Source: Streblospio benedicti (Eukaryota; Annelida; Polychaeta; Spionida; Spionidae). From it: a DNA stretch of 64,000 nt. The stretch spans positions 46,751,009 through 46,815,008 of the forward strand of contig CM032660.1 in assembly GCA_019095985.1 (NCBI GenBank), given 5' to 3'. Made by a program: the position numbers and the translations under genes. Positions 10,700 through 24,512 of the stretch are shown piece after piece. Every line of letters begins with the position of its first letter. Position 1 is the first letter of the stretch. The notes beneath the pieces are model-generated. The model saw only the letters and a list, made by a program, of their open reading frames with translations, was not told the origin of the DNA and ran no database searches.

Positions 10700-13600
10700 C
10701 ACACGCCCCTAAATCCGGCATTCTGATTGGCTTAGAGCCGAAATCAGCCAGTCAATATTTCTCCATATGGACTGGGGCAATACTGCCTTCTAAAAATGAG
10801 TCACACTTTCGGCATCTATTCAAATAAGTAAATAAGTATATCAATATAGAATGATATTGGCCATCTGTACGCTCACTAATTGTATGTCACAAAAAAATGG
10901 TGTGTACATTTTCTGCAAATATATTTGCAAAAATGCGTGTTCACACATGCTCAATATACGTCCAAGAACAAGAAAAAAAATGTTTGCAAAATGAAATAAG
11001 TACTATGTAAATCCCAGTTCAAACCGTTATTAAATTGACATTTTTGCTTCAGTGTTTGAATTTTATCTGTCATAATTTTTACGTATTTATCGATATTATA
11101 ATGAAAACATGTACAAAAAATAAGGCGTCAAAATTCTGAATGCAAGCAGCTAAATTAATATTCCACATTGGGGCATGCATTCATGCACGGTGACCTCCAA
11201 CCATGACATGTTTCTTCAGTGTCACGTGGTGATCATAATGAATGTGACCTGCTCACGGCTGGCCTGGACCACAGGGTTATGTCATTATTGAGCCACTCAG
11301 TTGTAGCCTGAGATGGTGAGCGCTAAAAGTACTTTCATTTTTAGCTGTAAATCATCAACAAATCCACATTGATAGGTCAACTGTATCATTTAAAAATGTT
11401 TGCATTTACATTTAATAGTTTAATGAAATTTTACCTTCAAGTACTGCATACAAAGAAATCCACTGTCTTGATCCTTGACAATCTGTTGGAAATACCAAAT
11501 TGAATAAGGCGTATAACGGGACATCTTGTGGGAGAAAACATGACATAAATGTGAATTATTAAACACGTACATGCACCGGTACATGTTTACATTGTAAGAC
11601 CAAATGTACATTTTGGACTTATCCATTTAGATGTCCTAAATGCAAGGAATTCAACTAGTATTTTTACTGTCTCACTCACAGTCACAAAAAAGACCTCCAA
11701 AGGAAGGCCACTCCTCAATTTTATGTACCTAAGCCAATTATCTTAACTGGTCTTATCTTATTCTATCTTTGACAGTCACCAAAATACCCCCAAGTGAAAG
11801 GCGCATTTTATAGACTTGTGTCCTATATCAATGATTTTAACTGGTCTTGTTTTATTTCCTCACCCACAGTCACCACTTTAGACAGCCTAGAGCCAAGGAT
11901 GTTTTCTCCCACAAAGTCGCCAACAGAGGCCTAAGACAGGGACACTCCTCAATTTAAATGTCCCAATTTAAATGTCCTATCACTATGATTCCATGTGCCA
12001 ACCCAAGTTCTGACCTCAGATGTCAAATGACCTCTCTCAGTGACCAATTTGCGTGACCTAATTTGCGGCGGGGCGTTATGGTTTTATACATAGGGTCAAA
12101 CCAGCAGCATAGATCCCCGGCTACAAGATGCTGGAGTCAAACTGACGGTCTGCAAATCATTAAATACAAATTGATCACGGCGGGGGGCGGGGTGGTCAGA
12201 AAACCCTGAGAATAGTTATGCCCTCATCAACATGTGGGCTGCCTCGACCTGCTCCTGAAATCTCCAAACTCGGCGTACGCTGTCTCCCAAGTTTCCTACT
12301 ACAAGGCGCTCCCCTCAGTGACCACTAGCGCCGGGACAGTGGCTCAGAGGGAGCTGGGCGGGGGCGGGGAGGGTGAGAGGCAGTGGGTGTGGGTGTGAGG
12401 GGGTGTGGGTGGAGTGGGGTGAGGTAAGGAAGTGATCCTAATGGTTTTGATCTGTTTGTGGGGATGTGTATTTGTTTTATGTGATGGGTTTTTATGGGGC
12501 TGTTGGGTGATGGGGGTGGTTGTGTGGGTGGTTGTGGGGTGGTTGTGTGGGGTGGGTTGTGTGGGTGGTTGTGTGGGTGGGTGTGTGGGTGGTTGTGTGG
12601 GTGGGTGTGGTGGAGTGGGGTTAGGTAGGGAAGGGGTCCAGATCCTAACGGGGTGTTTGTCTGTTTGGTGGACTGTTTCCATGATTGATACATGTTAGTA
12701 GCATGATACTGTGATGTCATACGACGTTTATACAAAAAACTGTCTTACATAACTGATTGAATATTAAACGTCTATTGGTATTTACCACGGATGAGGTATG
12801 TTAGTGTGTGCTTGAGGGGGTGGGGGTGGGCAAAATAGTGGGTGTCAATGTTATACTGGAGATCCCGGTACTTGGTACGGATGTGGGCGAGTGGGTGGGT
12901 TTGGGATATTGTGTGTTTGGTTGGGTATCCAGTAGCATTTGCCCTCCTTGGGTTCACTTGTACAAGTGGCCTTGGTTGGCGGGTACCTTGAATGAGCTGT
13001 TGACTGTGATGTCTGTGAGGGTTTGTAGGTGATACAATGGGAACATTTGTAAAGATGTGTGATTCATTGTTTTGAGTGACAGGAAAGAAGAACACGTCAC
13101 AGTTCACTAGATTATCAAATAGTTTGGAATAATTTAGATGCATGGAAATGTGATACTTTGGATGAGAGTCACTGGTTGTAGAAATGACTGCAAGAGTTCA
13201 CCTTATTATCAATGTGGTCTCAGCAGAGAGGTATTAATTGTAAGTTCTACTGCATGTGTATGTTATTGGAAGATGGAAAAGGCCTTTTGCAGCATATTGA
13301 AGCTGAGGCGGTGGTGTGTGGTGGTGGTGCAAATGTGCATATGAGTGTAATATCAGTTCTAAATCAGGTATTGTCGATCAGCTGATATATATTTCAATGT
13401 ACTGAATCTGTTAATCTTTCAAGACATTGCATCTTGTCGTGTGTACTTGGTATGCGTTTATGTGCTAGAGACTTTTTTTCTGTAAAACAAGCTACATGTT
13501 TGGACCAAGAGTGAAACGTTATTTTAGAGGTGACAATATGATAGAAGTTACATTATAATCTTTAAGCACATATTTGATGTATGTATCTTACTTGTGTTTA

Positions 13601-14760
13601 AAAATCTATCTGCACAGTTTTGTTGATAATGATTTGGATACAATACTACATTTCTAAACGTCAGATTGTCATTTCTTTTTCAATACTTCTGCATACCATA
13701 ATAAAGGTGATATTTTTATAACTTCCTATTTTTATATGTTACATGTGATATTATTGTGTAGGAGGGGTACTGGCATGTTATGATACTGAATTCACTATGA
13801 TGTACTGCATGTAATCTTGATTCGTGCTCATTCTGTATAGAAGGTCAGAGGCCGATAAAACAGGTTTCATGATATGATGAGGTGTTCGTTGCAATCCTGG
13901 TGTTTTCAGGACAATCATAATCCAGATTTGGTTTCATATTTCTAAATTTGTTAAGTTTTCATGGTGATTTGTTAAATATCTTAGACAATATGTCTTTAGC
14001 TTTTACGTGGTACGTTTCCAACCGTTACCCTTTTCATTTTATCTGTAGACATGAGTTAAAAAGCAAGTACTCATGTTTCTATATTTCTTATGTGGAACTA
14101 TATGCTTGTATGATTTGTATAAAACGTGTACAATTGATTCTGAAACTTTTACAGTAAAAACTAGCCAATTGATTTGTTTAAAACTGCCACAGTCCATGCT
14201 GGAAATCACCAAATTTGCTTTGTGATTATATTTAAAAAAAACACCACATGCAGAGTGAAAGTAAGATATTGTCACTAATACAAACGGCTATATAATATTG
14301 ATACATTGAAGCCCACAGTTGAATAATGTACCCTACTGTTTGACTTATAATTTATTTTGTATGAAACTATTAACATGTTCGATTTCATTCGTTAATTGAT
14401 AGACGTTTATGTAACTATATATGAATCAACGTGAACAAAGTATTGAGTATACTAAGTATACTGAGTTCTATAAACTGTTGAAAGTGAACAATTCGCTGTT
14501 GTTATCTATTAATACACGTACATATCAGATAGTATCACCAAAGGTTTTCTTCACGTGAATATCAAAACCAATAAATATAGCCAAAAGACAATAACCACTT
14601 AAATGTAAGTCATGCAGGCGACATATTGACTTCAGAGCACATGCATTTAATCACCACATAAAACTGAAACATACACAAATATTGGGACGGAACATGCTAT
14701 GTAACATCACGTGTATGAACAGGTTTATAAGCTTCACCATGACCAGTCCTGTTGTGGCTC
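10700..14760. other. Intergenic stretch downstream of gene A
   Basis: No gene recognised. A G/T-rich low-complexity block occupies 12358-12625 (gtgggtggttgtgtggg units). The remainder is AT-rich unique-looking DNA. An AATAAA at about 13700 could be a distant poly(A) signal but nothing ties it to gene A. Confidence 0.5.
12358..12625 (+). repeat. G/T-rich low-complexity tract
   Basis: Repeats of gtgggtggttgtgtgg and similar give strong G/T strand asymmetry. The apparent ORFs on both strands here are products of the repeat. Confidence 0.8.
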
Positions 14761-14764
14761 TGCA

Positions 14765-15148
14765 TTAAGGAGACTTTCTGCAGATAAAACCATCTTTGTA
14801 TTCGGTAAACAAATTCTTTAAATGGTTCTGCAACCATTTTTTATTTTAGTATAAAAGTACATTCATTTCCCTTTTTAAAAATGTATAACACTTTAAAGGT
14901 TTCGGGAATGGAATTTGGTTTATGGACCATACAAAAGATCATACAAATACAATGAAAAATTCAGTCAATGTTAATTTTGACTGTACCAAAATTGTATACA
15001 TGATCTTTTGTATGGTCCATAAACCAAAATCTATTTCCGAAACCCCTAAAGTGTTATACATTTTAAAAAAGGAAATGCTTGTACTTTTATACTAAAATAA
15101 AAAACAAGCACATTTTAAGATTTTGTTTATCTCCAGAAAGTCTCCTTA
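14765..15148. mobile_element. Palindromic TIR element flanked by TTAA
   Basis: The ends are ttaaggagactttctgcag and the reverse complement of ctccagaaagtctccttaa. The arms run about 185 bp each and meet near 14955. TTAA at both ends suits the piggyBac or Kolobok superfamilies; no coding part remains. A block following the left end (accatctttgtattcggta) is repeated directly just outside the right end at about 15167. Confidence 0.75.
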
Positions 15149-15828
15149 AAAGTGTACTAAGGTCTAACCATCTTTGTATTCGGTAGCCCATTTCTTTACC
15201 CCATGGTTTTCCAACCATCCACATTGATTAATAGAGTGACCTGTCTGTCAATAATTTGCAACTCATAATTCCCATGCATACCCCTTACAAATTAAATAGA
15301 ACTTGTTCTAGGCCTGACAGTAACATATAGTAAATGCCTCCGCCTGTGATGGCAGGAACAGTAGCAGACGCTGGCTAAATAAGAAATATGATATATGATA
15401 ACAAAAATACAAAATCAGCAAATGTCGTCCACTGGTTGATGGCGGCGGGTTCAGAGTGTGGCGGGGGCGAGAGGAGACGGATGAGGGCTCGCGAGGCCAC
15501 TGTCAACTCCTGTCACACTGAGGAGAAAGCAGAGTGGCCCATTTCGGACGTCCTATTTTGAGACACATTTGTCGGTGACATTTCACCTGGATGCTGTCTT
15601 CTTTTAGGTGCCACCAACAGCCAGAGTGTTCGGGTGACATTTTATAAGATGTGCACGCCATTGAGCTTATAGTCGTGAAATGAAAAGAAAGCATATATTG
15701 GCTTGAACAACTGCACAAAACAGATGCCATCAGCATATATTCAGTATACCTCGATACGTGGTTATTAATACTAGGAATATCTGCTTATCAGCATTCATTT
15801 ATGATCCTAAACATAGTTTTAATACTCT

Positions 15829-16062
15829 GCCTTTTCTTCTTACAGCTGTGTTTTATTCAAAAACTTTTCAAGCAATTTTTAAAAAATAAGCTTTCTTTAA
15901 CATTGTTTCGACCGCATGGTCCTTATCAAATCTAAAAAATACAAAAATCATTTTATATTTTTAAGCTTTGATGAGGACAAAGAGGTCGATCCAATGTTAA
16001 TAAAACTTATTTTCTAAAATTGTTTGAAAGGTTTTTGTATAAAACGCAGCCGTGAGAAGAAA
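15829..16062. mobile_element. Inverted-repeat (MITE-like) element
   Basis: ccttttcttcttacagctgt at the left pairs with gccgtgagaagaaaagg at the right. The pairing continues through the ttgtttcgaccgcatggtcc and gaggacaaagaggtcgatcc segments. No coding capacity. Confidence 0.72.
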
Positions 16063-16346
16063 AGGGTAGAGAATTAATTGAGTCACAAAGCTGTTTACCA
16101 TACAACACGTATAATATGGAACCTAAACATAGTCAAATGCTAGATTGTTTGACCACTGTTATTCTTCTAAATGTGCATATATCGTGGCAGTCGATTTCAC
16201 CAACCAATCGACACAAATAAATGCTCATTCACCATATCAAACATCAGACTACAGTACCATCATGAAGATTATACATCCACGTCTAATGATATAGGAGTCA
16301 TATCAAATCTATCCAGATGAATGTTAAACACACTGACACGGACGTT

Positions 16347-16886
16347 TCACACAGCATCCGCCATATTTATTCGCTGATACATCACGTGACTTGTCTGAAG
16401 AAACATGGCGGATGTCATAGAAATGTAAATGTATGTGCATGTAAACTCCTGTTGGTGTATAGATTTGGTATTATTCCTATATGACCCCCGAGGTACAGAC
16501 TTGGTGCTGCCTGAGGCTACAGATACAACCTCGTCATCTCCATAAGTGGATTCCCCAATCAGCACCATGTAATTACCGCACCAATCCGACACAATACAAC
16601 CTTTGTTTGATGATAGTAGGGAAACACTGTTAACCAATATGCAAGGTACCATGCCCATCACGACAAACACTTTACTATTTTGATTCAATAATGCTGATAT
16701 TTCAAGTAATAAAATAGTCTTCAATGCTATCCACCAGTTTATAATAAGTACAAATCGATTTGAATAAGTTTTCACTTCATGTAAATGCTGGGACCTATGA
16801 TTCTTGAGCAAACTCAAACACCATGGTACAAGCAAACATCCTTTAAATAGTGTATACACTGTTGGATAATTGCTGAATAAATACAT
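16347..16886 (-). other. 179-codon ORF, not recognised
   Basis: The longest open frame in the window has two or three hydrophobic stretches. However, it is AT-rich, has no recognised domain, and lacks the GC-rich third positions of genes A and B. Its end overlaps a small inverted repeat (ccgccat / atggcgg, 16360-16410). I lean toward chance; a single-exon membrane protein is not excluded. Confidence 0.12.
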
Positions 16887-17126
16887 ATATTAAACCAACC
16901 TTTGTTGGGAGCTTCAAGTGGTCTCAAAAGAGAGGTGGTCTTGTTTAAAACAAGGTTGTGACCGTTGTGTGGACACCATGAAGTCTTCATAACGAGGTGT
17001 TGTTGTTATCAAGGCGGTCGTCACTACGGGGCGACCCCCCTGCACCATACCGCCCCCTAGAGCCCGACTCCTGGCATCGTGAGAGACAACACCGCGACGC
17101 TCACTTAATCTGAGCACTGAATTCCA

Positions 17127-17330
17127 GCAAACTGATTAACTGTCATCGCAACCTGCTTTTTGGCGGAAAAGCCGACTTGATTAAGGTGATCTTTATGACA
17201 ATCAGGCAGCTGACAGATGATGGGCTGCGTTTTCACCCAGTCAGAGGATGGCACTCACAGTCAGTGCAGCTGCTGGGAGGAAATGAGGATGCTGAGACCA
17301 GATATCGACTGTTTTCTCGGCTAGATAATG
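17127..17330. promoter_or_regulatory. Candidate regulatory element with TALE-like words
   Basis: Unique, moderately GC-rich DNA contains TGATTAACTGTCA (17133-17145), TTTATGAC and TGACAGATGATGG (from 17211). These resemble PBX/HOX and MEIS/PREP sites. Conservation cannot be seen here. Confidence 0.28.
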
Positions 17331-18239
17331 ACATATTGGCGGTGCATCTGTATGGAGGTTGTGAGGTTCATGTTATTGGCCGGGTATGGAAAGCAGTTCA
17401 GAATGTTATAGCATTTAAATACATCATTATTTTTTTTTCAGACGTCCGATTCAATATGAGTTGCACACGAATACCATGGGTAGCACAATAGTAGTCCTTC
17501 AATTGGTAAATCCAGTGGCACTCCTTCATATACTGCATTAATGAATAAGGACACCACACATGATGGATTGTTGGTAGCCTTCAATGAGCGACCTCCTATA
17601 TGCATATTAAGTAGTCCTTGAATTAGCAAATATAGTTATTGTGACAGTGTGCTACTATACATTTCGTCTCTCATCTATATGACTTTAGCTGCTAGACCGT
17701 TAACATACAAACGTTATCCCACACAAATACATGTACGCACTAACTCTGCAATGTAGCAATTCTCCGTTTATAAGCATTCCCATGAAATGCCTTATGCAGC
17801 AAAGTTTGCAACAGCCTGTTATGTTCACATTGGAGATGAAGCCTCACGTGTTAAGCCCATTGCCATCCGTGGCGGGACCCAGCCGTGAGAGAAGCCATGT
17901 GTCTCACTCACTCTCACATTAGCGCACACTTTTGGCATTGTAGTTAGCACACTCAGCACCTGTGAGTTGCCCAGTAAAAACACCATTACCGCTCTGCAAC
18001 TGGCCATTATGTTTCACCAACGTGGCAATTTCCCCCATACAAGCAAAAAAGTGTTGATTTTAAAGAAGCTTACACAAACGTTTCACATATAATGACATGG
18101 TCCATATTTGTTTATAGCATGCAGCACAACTTTATGCATGGCTCCCTTGATATTTTGATATTTGATGTCTACATCTATTTAACTAATCCTACTGTGTCTG
18201 TTCAGGCAAGCAAGCTCCTACCACTGAATTGACATAGCT

Positions 18240-18320
18240 GAAGACATAGCTTCCATTTGACTATATCAAGTGGCCCTGACTGGACTCGAACTCACAATAC
18301 CAAGGTTGTGAGACCAGAAA
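18240..18320 (-). repeat. tRNA-like SINE head fragment
   Basis: On the minus strand, gtgagttcgagtccagtc resembles a box B. No good box A lies upstream, so it is a fragment and not a tRNA gene. Confidence 0.35.
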
Positions 18321-19792
18321 TTTGGGGGGAAATACATATGCAGTTGCTGATATCTATTTGACAATTTACTTAGATATACCTGACATTTGAAAGTTAATAT
18401 CCTGTAATTTCGCCTACGTCAAAATGAAAATTGAAGTGTCACTTTGTTTTAGATATAAACATCAAATGCCAAGATATCAAGTGAGTCTGGTAATCGTATT
18501 CAGATCAACACACGTAATATTCGAAATAAGTACGTCCAGTAGGTGTTTTAAAAGTTGTGTTTTTTGTTCACATTTCTATTTTAAAATCACATGAACATAC
18601 CATTAAGAGAACACAGATTGAAAGCAATGTGCATATGTTCATGGGTTTATATATAGATACATATACACATTCTGAAAAAAAAATAGTCAAAACTGCTAAG
18701 TCGACTGAGCAAACATTTGAAAAAATCAAACAATCAGACAAAATGGTGGATTCCAACACGTCATCAACTGGCATTCAAAACTGACGCATATTCTATAGAA
18801 GTATTTGTCATATGCTCGTAACTCCTCTATGGCTCTGTGCTCACCATCACGGGGGCAAAGCTTGTTTTCTGTCAGTAACACACTGGCAAATCCGGGGTGG
18901 GGCATGCCTTTGGGAAGCTCATGGGCTTGTACGTGGGATGGATATCGGACATTGGAAAAAAAAAAAAAAAAAAAACAAAAAATCATAAAAAAAACAAATG
19001 TAAAAGGGGGGCAGTAGCCAAAGGCTAAACAGCAAGGCCTCTGCCCCCCCCCATCCCCCCTGGGTCCTGGGCCTGCCCCTGAGATGTTTACTGGCGTACA
19101 ATGAGAGCAATAACTGTCCACATTTACCACTGTATTGACGCAGCTGGTACAAACTTCCTCTGCAGAAATTGACAGTTTTCATTATCTTATGAATGATAGG
19201 AACAAGTTTACAAACCGTTATTGAACAGTTGGTGAGACCCACTTCAGATGAACCGTTGGAGAATGGTGCTATTATCCTGACAGATATTCTAGTTTAGGGC
19301 ATGTGATGGGTACTGCTCAGGGGTTGACTGGTATCTATTTGGAGGCTTTGCCATTTGAGCATAAAGTAGGCGACCGTGGCACAGCAAATTCCTTGCTTCA
19401 GACAGAACTGTGTTGATGGACAGTACTGGGAGACCCGGCTGTCATCTTTTCTTTGAAATATGTACAGACATTTGGCTAAAGGAATAGGACTGTGTGTTTG
19501 GGGGGAGGGTTGGGGGCATAAACAAGGATAGGGAAGGGTGGCAAAGCAAAAGAGGGCTGAAGTGGGGTGTGGGATAGAAAGGGTGAAAACATTGTGAAAT
19601 ATGAGAAAAGGGTCTTAAACTAGGTATTTTTCTTCCACCTGCTCTTGGCAGTATAAGAAGAAATCACGTAAACGTAGCGTCCGACAATCCCGATAATTAA
19701 AACCGAATCAGCTGTCATATTGTGGTTGTTCTTTGCGATATCTTTTTTTTACAGACGCGTTGTTTGGGCAGCATCATTGGGTGTCTCACATA

Positions 19793-19964
19793 CAGAAGAA
19801 ACTTGTTATCTCAAGTCCATATATAAACCAGTAAAATATTCGAGATAGGCAACATTCGAGATAACCAACTAATCTGATGAGACTGTAGTTGAAGGGAAAT
19901 GGAGCTAACTTCGAGATAGCAGAATATTCGAGATAGGCAATATCGAGATAACACCGTTCTACTG
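19793..19964. mobile_element. Pogo-like TIR element, second family
   Basis: It begins CAGAAGAAAC, ends GTTCTACTG and is flanked by TA. The inner part repeats ttcgagataggcaa and cgagataacac words. Another end of this family lies at 63778-63835. Confidence 0.6.
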
Positions 19965-20396
19965 TATCTCTCGTCTAACGCTGTAAAGAACTACATTGGT
20001 GACTGTATGACAAGGGCTGTGAGGACTTCGCCCCTTTATTTGGCCATTCGTGGACAAATATGCATGAGTACGCGAACCCTGGTTCCACCGCAGATGTAAA
20101 TGTAGCAGTCCGAGATCAAGATCTATGTAATTTATGCCAAACTGGAATACACTTCTGTCTGGCCTCAATGGTGGAGCTGTATGAGGAAATATCACCTGGC
20201 AGGATATAAAGGTAGCTAATACGTGTGCATGTTCTGACAAGGAAGAAGCTAATTTTCTATAGCATGGATCATTGGAAATAAAATACATTGGTTAATAGCT
20301 GCTTCAGGTACAACGATAATAGTCGATGACTAGTTCAAAAGAAATGGGCAAAAAGGATGTAATTGGAATTATGACATTGTATAATCACTGCTGGTA

Positions 20397-20515
20397 AACC
20401 AGTGGATACAAAAAGACACCACCAGGACCACAACCAACCCCAGAAATAGACCACCTCTCGATGGAGACCACTTGTGGTCAGTCACTCAAGTGGTCACAAT
20501 AGAGGCTGTGCTATA
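20397..20515. mobile_element. Degraded pogo-like fragment
   Basis: The phrases gaccacctctcgatggagac, caagtggtc and agaggctgtgc match the pogo-like family; both ends are eroded. Confidence 0.45.
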
Positions 20516-21787
20516 ATAGAAATCCAGTCAAGAAAAGACAAGAGCATCAGATACGATCTGATGGCTGACGTTGTTTGTTCTGGGGTGTCAAATGTCCACG
20601 ACATTTGTGGAACGACAGATGGCTGATGCTGTATGTTCTGCCGAGACTTGTGGTTCGCCGAATGTCCACGTCATTGGAACACAGAGTGATGCTGTATTCT
20701 GCCCGTGTAGCGATGCCTCACCCCGGCCGGGGGATGTGTGTGGGTATAGCCGTGCTGAATCATAGGGGGGGGCAGACAAATAGTGTAACATTAACACGTG
20801 ATGGGTCTAAGTGCACCAGCAGTGATAAAATGAAGTGCTCCTGTCGCTAAGACTGTGTGATTCAGGATCATGCATTTGCAACAACTTACTGACATACAGG
20901 CCGTTTTGATTAGAATTTACTACACCACTAATATATATAATGTATGGCAGAAAGGCATCAGCTAAAAACAACAATTGAATTACAAAATTAACACGTACAG
21001 TACAGCATACAAATAACACCAACTTAATAAGAATAGCAGTCCCAACTCTCCATAACAAAGACCACCTCTGTAGTGAGGTCACTTGACATCATTCTCCCGA
21101 AAGCTCTTGATAGAGAGGCTCCACTGTACCTTGCAATGTGGTTGTTTGTGACACACCACGGCCCGGTGGGGGGAAGAACGCCCGGTTTATGAGCCTGTCC
21201 TTTTCCCCGTACAGAGACAGATGGACTGTTTATTGGCGAGCACCATCAGGGCCAGGGTTGCAAAACAGAGGAGGGTGCAGGCAATATATGACTTTTGGAG
21301 CATAAAAACAAATAAGTTAACCATCAGTTTTATTCGAGGTTTGAACAAAAAATCCACAAACGACAGAGGAGGCAGCTGCCTCCCCTGCCTCATATCTAGC
21401 TACGGTTCTGACCATCCCCGAATTTCTTACTTCAGTTAGAAACGGGATTTCCTTGGGGAAAATGATGTCCTCCCACCTTTGCTGCAAATACTCAATTCCA
21501 ATTGGGCTGAGATACGGAGTGGACACTTTGATCTGTTGCACTACAATGTTGAGAACTTAAACATGATAAATAAGCCTGTAAGGAAAACCAAAAAAAGATA
21601 AACGTAATATAACCTATATAGTATTATAGTCTAGCAATCTTTGAGGGGGTGATATGCTGCTAGACACGATTCATAATTCCAATGACATTCATGAAAAGAA
21701 CGAAGTGAACCTCAGAGAGACCACCTCTCTATTGAGACCACTTGTCGTCTTAATACTCAGCTCTTAAATCAGCTCACTGTAACAATA

Positions 21788-21961
21788 CAGTAGAACCTTC
21801 TCACTCAATACTGCCGACGTTGACTTTTTGTTGTTATCTTAAACTTACTTACACTTCCCTTTAAAAAAGGCAACCTTGTGTAATGTGCTGGTTATCTTGA
21901 CTATTGGCTATCCCCAACATTTCATCGCTCCATATGTATTCGAGATATGTAGGTTCTACTG
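21788..21961. mobile_element. Pogo-like TIR element, TA-flanked
   Basis: CAGTAGAACCTTC at the left and GTAGGTTCTACTG at the right are flanked by TA on both sides. The interior has gttatcttgac and ttcgagata words like the copy at 19793. Confidence 0.65.
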
Positions 21962-22602
21962 TACCTTACAGCAAGCATACCTGGCCGACAAGGAGCCTGC
22001 GTCCTCGTTAACATGTAGAGTGGTGTCTCGCCGGGGGCCGGGGTGAGATGGATTGATGATTCTCCCAGTGCAGAGAAGGGACGCGCCGGTGTGAGCTAAA
22101 GGGGAAACAGTGCTGTCCTTGGTGGAAGGACGCCCAGGTGGCGATCATATTGTGATGCTACATTGTTTATAGATTTTGTATTTCTAACAGTATATCGGGT
22201 TTTGAAGTCTTTTTCCAGTTCCTAAATAACAAGTATACATAAATTCACATTTGTTTTTGATAAAGCAAAATACAATCACACCATCAAAGTACAACTTATA
22301 GTTTGCATCTTTACAACAAAAAAGAAGGTTTCCTATTATATAATAACCCAGAACACGAACAATCCCACAGGGGTGTTGTCTTATATCTAAATGTCCACAC
22401 TCTGGGCTCCATTTCAGCTACTCAAAAAAAGGAACCACCTTCTTTTACTCATTTCCTGGTTGAGTTTCATCTTGTAATAATCCCCACCCACGGCCAGTGT
22501 GAAGTCAGCACAGACTACAGCACTAATCCCTCACTGGTGACGGGTGCACGTGTGGATCAAAGCACAGCTGGCCAACACGAGTGGGAGGACGAGGGATGTA
22601 AT

Positions 22603-22795
22603 AGACGACTATCGTAGTACTATATCGGCCACCAGGTGGCTAAACGATTGTATTGTGGGTTTTGTGTAGAGAGACAGTCTTTATCATTCGCTCCTGCATG
22701 CCGTAGTAGGGTCACGGTGTCTGGTTGATCGAGGCTAACATGTACGTATGCCACCTAGCGGCGAAAATGATACTACGATAATACTCTAATATATT
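22603..22795. mobile_element. Small TIR element with paired CTCF-like motifs
   Basis: The left end, ctatcgtagtactatatcgg then ccaccaggtggc, pairs with the right end, gccacctagcggcgaaaatg then atactacgataatac. CCACCAGGTGGC (22629-22640) and its inverse-facing counterpart (22750-22761) resemble the CTCF core. Confidence 0.6.
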
Positions 22796-23269
22796 GAGAG
22801 GCAAACGTGTCTTGTTTTTGGTGCAATGTGATGTGGTGTAACATAGATAACCGCGATTTTGTCTTATTAGTGTGTTCAAGCTCTATGTTTTTGTTAGCAT
22901 GGCCCAGATCCAATGTGAACTATCTGGGTGTCTGCCGCAGTTGTCATAAATATTGGATCTGTCACTTTAGAGGACGAGTAACTGTAAGATGCATTCATCC
23001 CAAATCCCTAAAGGTTCTTATACTTGAAATATATATATATATCATCTTTTCCCCTGAAATATATTGAGTAGCAGCTTCCTAAGCCAGATATAATGCTAAA
23101 GCATGACGTACACAAAGTATATCTCAGTACTGACAAGTACCAGGCTGCTATACTGTCTAGCCTAGCCCCACAGTACCCACACTATCTACAGCCATAACAC
23201 ACTCATCTATCATTCCTACAATAACCACATGGCATCTCCAAACAATCCACACCCTGTGATGGAGCCAAT

Positions 23270-23470
23270 AAGCCAGACCGGAAGTGCCCAGAGTGGCGAA
23301 AGCGCATGCGCACTAAATCAGGGTAATTTGTGAGCGAGCTCCGTCTGTCAACGCATCAGGTATTCATGAAAAATGACCTCATCATTGGACAGCTGGGGAC
23401 GCCTGATGCTTATTCATGGGCCTTGGATCACAGCACGGGGAGGGAAGCGGGGCATGCTGGGGGAAAAGAA
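23270..23470. promoter_or_regulatory. Candidate non-repetitive regulatory tract
   Basis: Unique GC-balanced DNA with two attcatg words, gcgcatgcgc and aaatgacctcatcattgg. No repeat family matched inside the window. Confidence 0.2.
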
Positions 23471-24512
23471 AGTCTATGGGGGGTGTGTGTCATACATGGG
23501 GAAGTGAGTAGGTCAGGAATTGGGTGGTGCGACGAGAGGTCTTAACAACAGATAACTGTAGGGAAAGGCTAAAAATTGCATGTTTGTAGGCTTGTTGCCG
23601 TAAACCATCGCAGTGTAACCTCAAATTTAGACTTCTTCAACACTACGCACAACGTATGGCACCAGTTACACAATGAGAACCATATGTTGTGGGTTCGAGT
23701 CTTCATTAACAGCCCGCATCGAGCCTACGCACAGAGACCACTCTTCTTTTGGGCTCACTAGAGGTGTTCCTACTGTAACTGGACTTTATGTTTGCGTGTG
23801 TGTTCTCAGATGTTATTATTGGTACTATATTTGCCTCGGTTTGTTCGTGATGTTTCCCTTGTGTCTGGGTTTTGTTTGCTTTCAATGCTCGTTTTGTTTG
23901 TTTTGAAAGCTGATTTGTGTTGTTTGATCTGTGAGCACCGAGTTAAGTCTCTATAAAAGTCGTTGCAAATGTAAATGTACCTTAAGTTTATATATAGATT
24001 GTAAGCTATTGTAATATTATGTTTTTGGTATCGCGTTTCCGTTATTAATCATAAGGTCAGTTGGACTTATGAACTGAAATGGGGAGAAAAGTAAAACTAA
24101 ATTAGAATGTTTTATAAAACTCATTAAAAGTCAAATAAATGCGCAAGTAAAACATGTTTTTCATCGGGCGTTTCAAAGGGAAAAAGTAAATTTGCAGAAC
24201 CATTGTACGGTATAGACGTGTGAGTGTTAACTGTATACCTAAATGTGGTGGTTAAGAGTATAAATAATATATTGCATCCGGAGCACGCTTATCATTCACA
24301 CTAGTGCTCATGTGCCCCACCTGTACCTATTTATCGTGCAGTTGCCACAGACCAGTCTGTAAGCAGATAGGGATGAGTTTGCTCAACACGCTCAAGTAGG
24401 CACAAGTGGGACCCATCACCACATTAACACAAACATGCGTTACTTTGCTGTCCAACAGTAGGTTACTATAGTCTAATTACCACTAAATTTCATTGCCTCA
24501 CACACGGCTAAA

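Larger units (their letters stand above)
16070..19790. other. Intergenic stretch, few features
   Basis: It holds the candidate element at 17127-17330, the fragment at 18240, a poly(A) run near 18956-18974 and a G-rich stretch at 19499-19580. Nothing else is recognised. Confidence 0.45.

Noticed and set aside
12325-12735. Proline/histidine/threonine-rich ORFs
   Set aside because: They come from the G/T-rich low-complexity tract and have no domain or splice context.
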